Of a stretch of 64,000 bases of DNA, positions 51,596 to 62,705 are shown piece after piece. The translations under genes and the position numbers were made by a program. The notes beneath the pieces are model-generated. The model was not told where the DNA came from, ran no database searches, and was given only the letters and a program-made list of their open reading frames with translations. Origin of the DNA: Pterois miles (taxonomy: Eukaryota; Chordata; Actinopteri; Perciformes; Scorpaenidae); the NCBI GenBank assembly GCA_947000775.1, contig CAMQGK010000110.1, positions 20,107,501 through 20,171,500 of the forward strand, in the 5' to 3' direction. Positions within the stretch are counted from its first letter, which is position 1. Each line of letters starts with the position of its first letter.

Positions 51596-52377
51596 TAGAG
51601 ATGCTAATTTTGAAAAAAAATTCTTAACAGATAACCGACCCTCTTTAGCCGATTATTAACCGTTAACTAACAAGATTTGTGCCGTGCATGCAGCGGTGCG
51701 CCAGCTGCAGTATATGAGCACAACAGACAAGTGAGTCTCCAGTTCACCATCAGGAGAGCTACTGTAGCAGCCATGGTGCTGCGTTCACTGTCTCCAGTTC
51801 ACCGTCTGGGAGCGTTCGCGGCCACGGTGCTGCGTTTAGTGTCATGGATCTGCAACCGCTTTTCCAGTAAAAGTCTCCTGCGCACATTTAGTTTAGTTGA
51901 ACAGGTTGTCAGCTGTGTGTCTGCCCAGCGTAATGATACTCTGTCTGCCCAGATTACCGATAGCGACAAACAGGGTGTGTGTTTGTGCTATGTTAGCAGC
52001 TACTAGCTGCTAGCGCTGCCGGTGGCTTCATGCCCACTGTAGCGTAACTTAGCTTCTGACAGACCGTGTGTGTGGTGGTGAGTGTGGGTTTGTTGGTGAC
52101 TTTATAGCTGTGAACGTAGCTGTAGCAGACAGTGTGTGCACAGTTTGTCTATGAATAAATGCTACGAGGCTACAAACTACAACTCCGAAGCTGGGAGTCC
52201 GAAGCCAGTATCTGTATCTGTGCGGCTCTTAATCTCTCTCTTAAGTTGGACGAGCTTCACTCTTTTCTCAGCTTTTTATTAATTCATATTTCTTTTAACT
52301 GTTTAACAAAGATCGTTAATCAGTTAAAATGCTTTATGTCGGTTATCGGTTAAACGGTTAATTATTAACATCTCTAA
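51596..52377. mobile_element. Non-autonomous DNA transposon with TIRs (~780 bp)
   Basis: The left end ttagagatgctaattttg and right end aattattaacatctctaa are inverted copies (TTAGAGATGTTAATAATT). The inverted word aacagataaccgacc / gtcggttatcggtt extends the pairing inward. The interior has short open frames but no recognisable transposase domain, so it should be non-autonomous. No clear target-site duplication is visible. Confidence 0.65.
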
Positions 52378-52705
52378 CAAGTATACTAAACGTATAAATC
52401 ATTATTTGAAATATAATTTACAAAGGATGCAATTCTAAATAAACAAGAAACCATAGCTTGAATATGTGAATGCCTAACACTCACTTCTAATCATGTTTTC
52501 CTCGCTTATATCTCCTCATAGTACTTGCTAAATAAAATAAAATGAGCTTTGTTTAAAAAAATCTCAGTTAAGATTCACTGTCAAAGATACATTTTCTCAA
52601 TAATTAGCATAAACTTCACTTAATGAGATACAGTGCACACAGTTTCCAGAATAAGTGCTGTGACAGTGGTGAATAAGATGTCCTTAGATGTACTGCAGTT
52701 TTGTT

Positions 52706-53156
52706 TAGTTAACGCAGTAATAACACATTAACACAAATTCCTTTTAACACCAGTCAATTATTTCATTTTAGGTTGTAGCTGCATCACTTTTAAAGCTAGA
52801 GTGAAGATACTGCTGTCATGCAAAACTAGAAAACCTCAGGAATCCATTGTTACCAACCATGCCATAGTAGCTTGTTGCAAAGGAGGTTAAATAATGCATA
52901 ATTTTATGCTAAACGCAGTACCTGTGAGTGTTTCTGGACAATATTTGTCATTGTTTTGTGACGTTAATTGATTTACAATAATAAATATATACATATATTT
53001 GCATAAAGAAAGCATATTTGTCCACTCCCACTTGATAAGAGTACTAAATATTTGACATATCCCCCTTAAGGTTCATTTTGAACAATAATAAATAATAAAA
53101 TATGTGAGATTAATTTGTGGTTAACTGCGATTTAATACTTTAATTGATTGACAGCC
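52706..53156 (+). mobile_element. GGGCTGTCA-bounded repeat with internal deletion
   Basis: It begins gttaacgcagtaataac and ends attgattgacagcccc. Around 52890-52910 the sequence jumps from the 'aggttaaataatgc' landmark to 'tgctaaacgcagtacctgtg', skipping about 200 bp present in other copies. Confidence 0.65.
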
Positions 53157-54024
53157 CCATGCAAAATATAGACTGTACCATGAGTTTTTGATGCAGTTCA
53201 CCAGGGGAGCTGAAATCTCATAAACTGACCTGTTCTAGCACAGCAGCTGGTCTGCACCACTCATGGGATCCATAGTCTGAAACACACATCTGTGCCATTC
53301 AATATGACAGACAACAACAGGGTACCAGTCGTATTACAGTAGCCTCAAATCACATTAGAGCATGCCGCGCTGGGGACGGATTGAGGGTGCTATTCTGGTA
53401 GAGGCAACGAGAGGCCTCTTAGGTCATTATACCAGTAGTGGAGTATACCACTGTTTAAAAATCATGACTCTAAACCTGTATTACAGCCTTTAGAAGACAT
53501 ACTCTTGTGAAGTGAAGATGTCATTTTCCTACATTTCTCATGTCAATACGAAGCTCTCATTTATTGCTTTTTTTCTGGTTATAAACACCAAAGACATCAG
53601 AGATGCATATGATGTTGTTATGTTTCTAGACTTATTGCAACTGGGTGAAAAGTGGAGTTAAAGACATCAGACGTCATCTGGTGACCAAAACATCCTCTAA
53701 AAACTGAAGCACTCCTACCTGCCATGTATTCCCCATGACACCTTCTCTTACAAGAGGGAATTATATCACTTTACAAGGCCAGTGTGGCCTGGTGCTTGAT
53801 TGTGAGGGGAAATGGAGGAAGAAAGGGAATGATGGATGGAAGGATCAAGTGATGGATGGACAGATGGAGGTGCTGAGACTGAGCTCCATATTTAGGCCTG
53901 TATTACTGACCAAAAATATTCTGAAACTACAGTTTAGATTGAGCTGGGCCAACCCAACACTTTAAGTGTGCTCGTGTCTACCTTTACATGTGTGCTGGCA
54001 TGTACAAAGTCATTCGTCACTCAC

Positions 54025-54273
54025 CCCTTTTTGACTGCCTTGTCTTTATTCTTGTCCTCTCTGCCCTTGTCTCTGTCTCTTCCTCTGTCCCTCTCCTTCT
54101 CCTTCTCCTTCTCCCTGTCTCGGTCACGGCCTTTGCGCCGGCTGCGGTCCCGCTCTCTGCTGTGGCTGCGGCTCCTCCGGCGACTCCGGCTGCTGCTCCT
54201 TTTGCGGCTTTGGGTCCCTCGCCGGCTGCGACTGCTGCTCTTACTGCGGGACCGCCGGTGGCGAGAATGAGAC
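54025..54273 (-). CDS. rsrc1: rsrc1 internal exon, RS/RD/KE-rich domain (249 nt)
   Basis: This exon encodes 82 complete residues of the RS domain of RSRC1 (SRrp53), a nuclear serine/arginine-rich protein linked to pre-mRNA splicing and 3' splice-site choice. The first half is RS/SR dipeptides (start SHSRHRRSRSKSSSRSRR). The second half switches to alternating charge (RDRDREKEKEKERDRGRDRD) and ends DKNKDKAVKK plus two bases of a Gly codon. The stretch ERDRSRRKGRDRDREKEKEK parallels the human segment [20 protein letters not shown] as I recall it. On the minus strand the acceptor is cttttatctcgtccag|gtctc and the donor is aaaggg|gtgagtg. It begins with the last base of a codon and ends after two bases, so it is phase-symmetric. 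The open frame continues past both splice sites only by chance (stop TGA just after the donor). RS-rich exons occur in many genes; assignment to rsrc1 rests on the two exons downstream. Confidence 0.9.
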
Positions 54274-54731
54274 CTGGACGAGATAAAAGACAAGTTTGCA
54301 GCTTTCCTCAAGAAACGATAAGGTGAATTCTGGTACTGTTTTTTTGTACAAACACACCTTCAAATACTATTGCAGTGTTAAATATCACCAACCTGTTTCA
54401 AAGTCTTCACACTCAATTATGATTATATCCACTTTCTACCTTGTACTTCATGTAATTACTGCCTGTATTTCCCAGAATGCCTTTTGATCACTCCCAGCAA
54501 ATGTGGCTGAGAATGTTTGATTTAGCTGTCAGTTAATCATGCCTGCAGCAACAGTGATATAAAAAAGAAATATGAATAGTAGAAGCAATGGAGCGTGCTC
54601 CCACGGAGGAAAACTCCTCTTGTGGATGCACGGCCGTACAGGTGATTCAGTTCATTGCTTGTGGAGGAAGTCTGTTATGCTACTGTGATGGATTTCTCCC
54701 TGTAAGACTGTGTCGTAAAATAGTCACAATT

Positions 54732-55046
54732 AGGGCTGCAACTAACAATTATTTTCATTGTTGATTAATCTGACGAGTATTAGTTGTTTGGTCTGTAAAA
54801 TGTCCGAAAACAGTGAATAATGTTGATCAGTGTTTCCAAAAGCCCAAGATGACATCCTCAAATGTCTTGTTTTGTCCACAACTGAAAGATATTCAGTTTA
54901 CTGTCATAAAGGAGTAAAGAAAACAGAACAAAAATCACATGTAAGAAGCTCAAGTCAGAGATTTTTTTTTCTTTAAAAAATACTCAAACAATAAATCAAT
55001 TCTCAAAATAGTTACTGATTAATTAATCAATTAATCATTGCAGCTC
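54732..55046 (+). mobile_element. 'agggctgcaactaac' interspersed repeat
   Basis: It starts agggctgcaactaacaatt, continues through ttagttgtttggtctgtaaa and agatgacatcctcaaatgtc, and ends taatcattgcagctcg. The ends are inverted (AGGGCTGCAA / TTGCAGCTC), as expected of a small non-autonomous DNA transposon. Similar copies lie at 6898, 24628, 39935 and 55335. Confidence 0.7.
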
Positions 55047-55334
55047 GAATCACAGCAGACAAGAATCAGCTAATGCTAGTGAGTCCAACTCAGGTTAAGT
55101 ATTCAGTAAAACAGCCAGCGTTTATTCCTTTATTTATTTTAGCATATACCTTTGTATTGCTGTCAAAGTCTACTGAAATCTGTTTTTTGCTGTTAAACAT
55201 ATTTTTTTTTCAAACACTATAAGATGATATGTGATAATGAGATCTAATAAAGACTTGCAAACAAGTTAAATCTACTGTAAATAACGCCCAGCCCAGTGCA
55301 AGAGCAACTTCCTGGAGATGGTGACTTTACATTG

Positions 55335-55637
55335 GAGCTGAACGATTAATCGATTACGTGTCAACCACTGAATTGAACTATTTTGATGACCTACTAATCG
55401 GTTTGAGTAGAAATTCTCTGATTCCAGCTTCTTAAATGTTAATATTTTCTGGTTTCTTTACTCCTCTATGACAGTAAACTGAATATCTTTGAGTTGTGGA
55501 CAAAACAAGACATCATCATCTTGGGTTTGGGAAACACTGACCTTCATTTTTCACCGTTTTCTGACATTTTACAGACCAAGCGGATTATTGAATAATTGAA
55601 GAAAAAAAATCAACATATAAATGTGAGTTGCAGCCCA
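55335..55637 (-). mobile_element. 'agggctgcaactaac' repeat, opposite copy
   Basis: Starts ggagctgaacgattaatcg and ends gtgagttgcagccca, with the same internal words reversed (gacagtaaactgaatatct, ggacaaaacaagacatcat). It is a tail-to-tail neighbour of the copy at 54732, about 290 bp away. Confidence 0.7.
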
Positions 55638-56689
55638 GTTTATATTAACACTTTGTAACATTTGCATCGGTTAACAATACGTAAAATAAAAGTCACAAGG
55701 ATAAAATTTTCCTGGAGTGGACAAATTCATCCTTCATTGTATGGACCTAATAATACAGTTATGTACAATCGCATACACTGTCACACTCACACACACACAC
55801 ACACACACACACACTAGAAATGGAGCCAATTAGAGGCGGGCTCAGAGGAAGGCCTGTCCTTGGTATTGATCCTGACAATGGCCCTCTGGTCTCAAAAAGA
55901 TTAACAGCAGGAGATTTACTTTGTTAGTTATGACACACAAACATACAGTAAACACACAGATACACACAGTTACACACACATCATTTAGACATCAACAAAA
56001 AGAGAATTGAAAGTGTAACTCATGCTTCAATGTGGTGCCATACACACAGAGACACAAATTACCAAAACATAACCGCTTATTTATGTGTCATTGCACATGC
56101 CTTTATTAACGCAGACAAAATCCTTTCAACATATTGTGCTTGTGTGTGTGTGTGTTTCCTGTGTCAGAGTACGTGCATGTGTGCATGTGTGTGTGGGAAG
56201 GACCGTGATTTGAACCCCCAGCAGAAATCGGCAGCTGAGAAGCCGTTATTTTCCATCATCTATCATTTTATTGATTTGTCTATAAAAACAGTCAAACCTG
56301 CTGTCCACGAGCTTTATTGCTTTCCCCCCTTTATTAGTTTGCAGTTTGGGACATCCAGAGCTGTCTCTCTCCCGACAGAAAACTAATCATTTTCTTCAGA
56401 CGCCTGTCACCATCCTAACAGACAACACTCTGACAACTGTTGCAATCAATTAGGTCGGGGCGATCCTGATCACTGGAGAGTAGCTGCACTAGTCCAAGGT
56501 CTCTAAAAGAGATGGTCTCTTTGAGCAAAAACATACACAAAACAAAAAAAATGTCTGACGTTCCTTTTTTAAAATCACAGTACGTCAGCCAATAACCAAT
56601 ATCATTAAAATATAATCATATATTTATTACATACAATATACGTGACACATAGTTTAGTTCCATGTTCATGTTTCCAATCTGGGCTACAA

Positions 56690-57355
56690 TGACACTGATT
56701 ATTTACTTTATGGATTAATCTACAGATTATCAATCATTAAACAAAAATTCAGAAACTAGTGAGAAAATGTGCAGCCGTTGTCTTCAAATGTCTCCTTTTT
56801 CCTAAACCTAAAAGACATTCAACTAACTGTGATAGAAGACAAAAAAAAAAAACATTTTTACATTATGAAAGACAAAAATAGGGCTGCAGCTAATAATTAT
56901 TTTTATTATCAATTAGTATGCCAATTATTTTCTCTATTAATCGTTTTATCTATAAAATGTAGGGCTGCCCCCTCGGTCATTTTGGTCATAGTTGACTAAG
57001 ATTTCTTTAGTCGATTAGTCATTTTGGATGTTAATTTCATGCTTAACGACTCATTTCCAATAAACTTCTGAACAGGCTTCTGGTAAATACCTATTTAGAA
57101 TTAAAAAATGTCAGAAAATTGTGAAAAGTGCGAGCTACAGTTTCCCAGAGTTTAAGATTATGTATTCAAATGGTTTGTTTTGGTTGACAAAAGTCCAAAA
57201 TACAAGTTTATAAACAGATGTGACAAAAAAACAGCAAGTCATCACATTTGAGAAGCTTTAACCTGCTAATGTATGTTTATAAAATATAGATAAAATATTT
57301 GCTGATTAATTTTCAGTCCATCTACTAATTGATTAATCGACTGAGCTACAGTGCC
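56690..57355 (+). mobile_element. Nested cluster of small repeats
   Basis: A diverged 'ggctgcaactaac' type piece (56690-56860) is followed by a second start agggctgcagctaataatt (56881). It is interrupted at about 56961 by agggctgccccctcggtc plus the 'gatttctttagtcgattagt' repeat. The remainder then resumes (aaaatgtcagaaaattgtga) and ends tgattaatcgactgagctac. This looks like one small element inserted in another. Confidence 0.5.
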
Positions 57356-57939
57356 CCTATTTCTTCTTTATTAATAACTTTCCCCGCCCACAGTAAAATC
57401 AGACTCATTGCCTTCTGCAGAGCAGATACTAAAGCAGACACCCTGGAGTGATGATCAAAAATAGTTATTATGAAAAATCAGATTCAGAGGCAGAGGTGAA
57501 AACAGTCATCAGTCACAGGACATTTGATTCGGCGTGTTTAATACAGTGTTTACTGGAGCTACGATTAGGCTTGTCAGGGAATCACATCTAATGGAAAAAA
57601 AAGCAAAAGAAAAACATTGGCATTTTTGGGGTTTGGAGTCTCCAAGCGAGATAATCCATCAATGGCCCCAACAGACCTTGGAATGAGTGAATCTATGTGT
57701 TGACAATGCCTGCGTATGTTTGTAATCAACAGTACATGAGGGGAAATACAACAGAGTTGCAGTGTTCCAAACCAAAGTCTTATATTTACAGCCAAGCAAA
57801 TTGTGGCCAGAAGCAGCAGATGCAATAAACACAATCTCTCCCTTTCTCTCTCTCTCTTTCTCTCTCTCTCTTTCTCCCTCTGATGGCAAAGAAAACAGCC
57901 CACTTCTGGGGTGTGCAGCAAATTAAATTTACTGTAGTT

Positions 57940-58212
57940 AATAGAGTGAGCCTATGCTGCTAAATGTCAATTTCCTGACCAAGTCCTTCCCCTTGGAGAA
58001 TGATTAGCTAATTTGGGCTGGGGATAAATGGGCTAATGCAGGACACACAGATAAACAGCCACAGTTGGACCCCATGCCAAGCCCTTTCCCTGCTTTACAT
58101 TTTATTGGCCTTATTATCTCCGGGGAAAATGGGTCCCCCTATGGCCTAAACATATTTTCATTTCTAATAAAAGGCCCTCGCTGGTTGCCCCCACGTACCC
58201 CCCCCCCCCCCC

Positions 58213-58250
<38 letters not shown>

Positions 58251-58650
58251 CACACACAACCTCCTTCCTCCATTCCCTCGTTTCACAGTCCAATCCATTA
58301 AATCGGAGCTCAGCGATTGGCTATGGCCGTTTTCCTGGTGAATTATCAATAGAGTAATTATGCTGCATGTTGGGAGCCAGGCTGAAGCTTATCGCCACTG
58401 ACCCCCCGGTGCGCGCCAGGATATGATCCCTCACCACAGCCCATTGGGGTAATTATGTGGTTGGGTGTGAAGCTGGATGGTGTGCTACCCTTATCAGTCT
58501 GTATTCTATTTCTGTTTTCATTGAAAATTGGACATTAATGGCAGCGACGCGATACCACTAGTGTCAGATACAGGTGAACGTCTCCAATGGAATCTGACCC
58601 CATTTAAAATCATTATTCATACGACGCAGTGGAGGGACCGGGGACACATG
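57940..58650. promoter_or_regulatory. Candidate conserved non-coding element with repeated 'gtaattatg'
   Basis: gtaattatg occurs at 58354-58362 and 58449-58457. Further words are gattagctaatttgggctg, tgaattatcaatagag, ggacattaatggc and aaaatcattattcata. A C15 run and (CA)n tract at 58198-58258 interrupt the block. The texture is strongly enhancer-like. Confidence 0.4.
58198..58258. repeat. C15 run and (CA)n tract
   Basis: Fifteen C, then about 45 bp of CA with one CG interruption. In the rsrc1 transcript this reads (GU)n followed by a G15 run. Confidence 0.9.
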
Positions 58651-60539
58651 AACACACACACGAAAAGACCAATTATCCTCACTGTTCCTTTAACCTTATC
58701 TTCCACATATTCATATTGTTTCTTCGTTTCCCCAGCCGCCATCCTCTGTAGGGAGGACAAAACAAAGTTCACGTCCATATTGCATTTGTCCTGTGGCAAA
58801 AAAAAACCCACCACACAGCAAGCGATGTTCTCAGCGATGCCCCGGGCAGCGTCCCTGTCCATTTGGTCCATGTGGCGCAGCAATGATTAATGGCTATGTA
58901 ACTTTAACCCTATCACATTTCAGCGGATACTGGCGACGGTGACCCCTGTCTGACCAGAGTCTTTCACCAACAATACACTAATAGCTAAAGAAGAGGGCAT
59001 ACAGGTGTATTATTATGTTTTTAAATGACAATCTGTTTCTGGCTAGATACTGTATTAATGATAAGGAATACAAATGATTGATCACAATAATGTGATAGGA
59101 TTTTATATTGGTATTGTTTCATTGAGACTTCTACAAGTGTCAGTATCGAGCCTCTGTGCCAGTACCCTCCATTGTACACTACATTTGTCTTTTTCCATTA
59201 ACTCAGGAGGTATCTGTGCATATTGTATATTATTATAAGCTAACTGTGCTAGTTAGTCATTTTAACAAAAATATAACTACATTCTTTTTACAACCACAAC
59301 TTTTTGTGAGTCTAAGCCACAGCTTAAATATGGACAGAAAACTGCAATATCATGTTTCATTATTTCAGAGGTGTACAGGACTGATCTAACAACTATTAAT
59401 TGTAGCTAAAATATTAATATTATTATACAATATTTACTGTGTAATGTTGGATAGACTAGACAGATATGGTGTCTTATTCTAATTGTACAAACATATAAGA
59501 GGTGGTATCTGCCGAGAAAAACATATAAATCATAGCAGTTTTCTGATTAATTTCTTCTAGAGGATGTGTAAGGAGGTACTGCAAACTATTAAGGATGTAT
59601 TTGGAAACACTCAAATTTATTTTAAATCTTTGTTATTTATTCTTTTTATCTACAATTTGTTCTTCTACTCTTCTTCTTCTCTGTAGGGTAAAGCAAAAAG
59701 AAATGCGTTCTGAGTTTGTCACATCACTGAAAAATATGTTATTAAACAGCGGGTCAAATTTTTATTTATTTTTTTATTATTATTATTTGGAGAGGGTTAT
59801 TCCATTTTTCCAGAAGGCGGCAAACCAAAGTCAATTGCGAGCGAATGCTGATTATGTCTCACACTGCTATGCGCTACTATTGCATGTTAACTGCTCTATG
59901 AGCAGGTTTAGCTGTATGCTAACTTGAACAAGGATAAAGTAATTCAACTGTGCAAATCAATCAAATTCTGATAGTGATACGAATCATTTCGCTGTGTTTG
60001 TGAAGCTGAAAACAATTTATCCACCAGTACAGCTGCAATGGCGCTACTATGGCAGAGCCTACGACGTAAGCACAAGTTTGGTTGTGGTTGGCCAGTGAGC
60101 TCAGTCCTGGAGCACACACAGCGAGGACAGACCGGGCCGGACGGTCAGTAAAAACTTAATGGGTTTTTTGACGGTCCACCAGACCACCGATGCAATGCAG
60201 GTTATTCTAATGGCTCCAGTGCGACATCAAGCCATGATTTCAGGCTAAACACAACAATGGGGGAATATCTGCCAGTCGAACCCCACACTGAGTATGATAT
60301 AGTTCAGTTTCTTTCACGTTTTCAGGGATTATTCTTTAATGTATCATGATGTGTTTAGAAACAAATCTCTGATTTTACTTTACCTGGACTTTAACCAGCC
60401 CACCACTTGATAGGTTAACGGTAAAACCTTAGATTTGCCCACCTTCCCCTCCACACACACACACCCACACACAAAGACTACAAAAAAGCTTGCCAGTCGA
60501 CTTTTCCAAGCAATAGACAGATTGAAAAAGAAACGGGCC

Positions 60540-60940
60540 TATTGAAAGTGAGAGGATCCATATTTGAAGAACTTCATTAATGCGCTGTTCCCCGCCGAGT
60601 TATTTCCAGTGACAGAGCACACAGCAGCAGCTTCATGTTCAAGTTAAAAGTCACTTTTCTTTTTTTTCCACCATTTCAATGTGTCTAAAAGCACCTTGAG
60701 TGAGCAATGTGCATTTCCTGCTGCCAAAAGACGTGGAAAACAGCTGTTCCTGCCTGACGCTGCCTGCTGAATGGAATGCAAATATGTTAACCATCCAGAA
60801 TTTATTACTTTTGAGTGCTCTTCAAACGCAACGGCAGACACAAGTTTAATTTATGATATTCCTCTAATTATGAGAGCTGTTGAAATCATTTCCCAAGCTG
60901 CTTCCTCCTTCCAAGCAGCCACATTATCTGTTCCCTCGGT
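60540..60940. promoter_or_regulatory. Candidate conserved non-coding element
   Basis: Unique sequence with acttcattaatgcgctg, atggaatgcaaatatg (octamer-like atgcaaat), cagaatttattactttt and ctctaattatgagagctg. No repeat words. Confidence 0.35.
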
Positions 60941-61019
60941 TCACACTACACGCGCACACACACGCACACACACACACACACACACTCAGTCATCCACCAT
61001 GCACACCCACACAGAAACA

Positions 61020-61066
61020 TAAATACACACACACACTCACACACACACTCACACACACACACACAA
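61020..61066. repeat. Imperfect (CA)n microsatellite
   Basis: CA repeats broken by CTCA units; part of a wider CA-rich region from 60950. Confidence 0.85.
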
Positions 61067-62632
61067 GGAATCACTGCAAAGTAGCTGATTGTGAGCACAA
61101 TTAACACAGCAAAGACGGAGCATGAAAGATTCGCAGAAATGTTTTTTCTCCGTCCCCCTCTGCTTCATAAAAGCAATGTTTAGATTTGTCATAATCTTCA
61201 GTTTGCTTTTAATTTAGCAGTCGTCAACACAAACGTCTGCAATGCCCTGCTATGCTGTGAAGCAGTAATGAGACCCCATGCAGGCCACCCACTCACTACC
61301 CCCCCACCCCCACTCTCCATACCCACCCAAACACACACACACACACACGGTTACAGCCACAAGCCACAAGGTCAAGTCATTTAGCAGAGTTCAAAGGCCT
61401 TCACAGACCCCTCAGATCTATATGAACCTACAACGGCCAGCCAGCGATGAGGGAAAAGATGACTTCTGCAGCAAGATGTGGTTCCCATGTGTGTCTATGC
61501 GCATGGACGTGCGTGTGCGCCGCTGCATGCCCATGTGTTGATTACCAAGCGTCTTCATTGGCGCATATGCCCAGTGTCACTCAGCCTCCTCATCGCAATC
61601 CTAAACTTGGCCGTCTGGTGCGCACCCGCGACCTTTAACCTCCCGTGCAGCCGAAGTTCGACATGACACCCATTAGCAGCTGGAGCCGAGGGGGGCCCGG
61701 GCTCAGCCACTCAGCCCAGACACGAGGTCGAGTGAAGGTCACGCTCAGACTAGGTGCTAACTTGCCAACTCGCTCACAGCCACTCACGCAATTGAAACCC
61801 ACTTTTTCTCCTCCTTCCATCCATCACGGCCCGGAACAATTAGTTACGCCGAGTTAGGAGAGAGTTGTTTTGGTTGTTATTGCCTCCATCTGTATGAGGG
61901 TGGAAAGCAGGGAGGGAGGAAAAGCTGTAGGAGGAGGGGAGGGAGTGCATAATAGACAAGGGGAAACAATAGGTGAAGGACAGCGGGAGGCTATGGAGGG
62001 AGAAGTAACGATAAGATAAAGGAAAAAGAAGTTGGGGAGTCAAGAACAAGCAGGGTAACAAAAAAGGGGGAGAATGAAAAAGAAAAGATTGGGACTTATG
62101 GAGAGGACCGAGCAGACAGCCGTGCTTCACATCAAGCTGGCTCCAATTAGCAGGTGTGCTCTCAGACGCTCGCTCTCCCTCTCTCTCTGGTCAGGGAAGA
62201 TGTATTTTTCTGCCTTTTATACGCATGTATTTATGAAGTGGTAGGAGATCTGAGGGCCCTTAGCATAACAGCCTTTTATTGTTTAAATGTGGACTGCTCG
62301 GCCCCGTGTGCTTAAGTGATTTAGGAACCTCACAACTCCGGTATAAGAAAAATCATAAACGCTGAGACAAACCATGTGGGTGGACTGTAAAAGGCACAGA
62401 GGAACGGGCCGACAAAAAGCAGACACACATTCCACTACTAAAGGGAAACTACACTTAATTAAACACCCAAGACACAACTGGAATAGCGCCCTGTAAAAAA
62501 CTATTAGTTTCCCCTCTTCAGTGGAATAACAAAGTTGTCTTCTGACAGAACAGAGGCTTGTCTCATAAAGAAGTTTCTAAAAATCTTTTTTTTTTTTAAG
62601 AACTGCTGTCAAGATTGAACAAGGAGAAGGGG

Positions 62633-62634
<2 letters not shown>

Positions 62635-62702
<68 letters not shown>
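62635..62702. repeat. (GA)n microsatellite
   Basis: 68 bp, pure. Confidence 0.95.

Positions 62703-62705
<3 letters not shown>

Noticed and set aside
53968..54326. Plus-strand Ala/Pro- and Leu/Arg-rich open frames
   Set aside because: They are shadows of the minus-strand RS exon, caused by its codon bias.
56195..56230. Possible third-type SINE head (gatttgaaccccc)
   Set aside because: Only a weak box B-like word, with no box A and no body.
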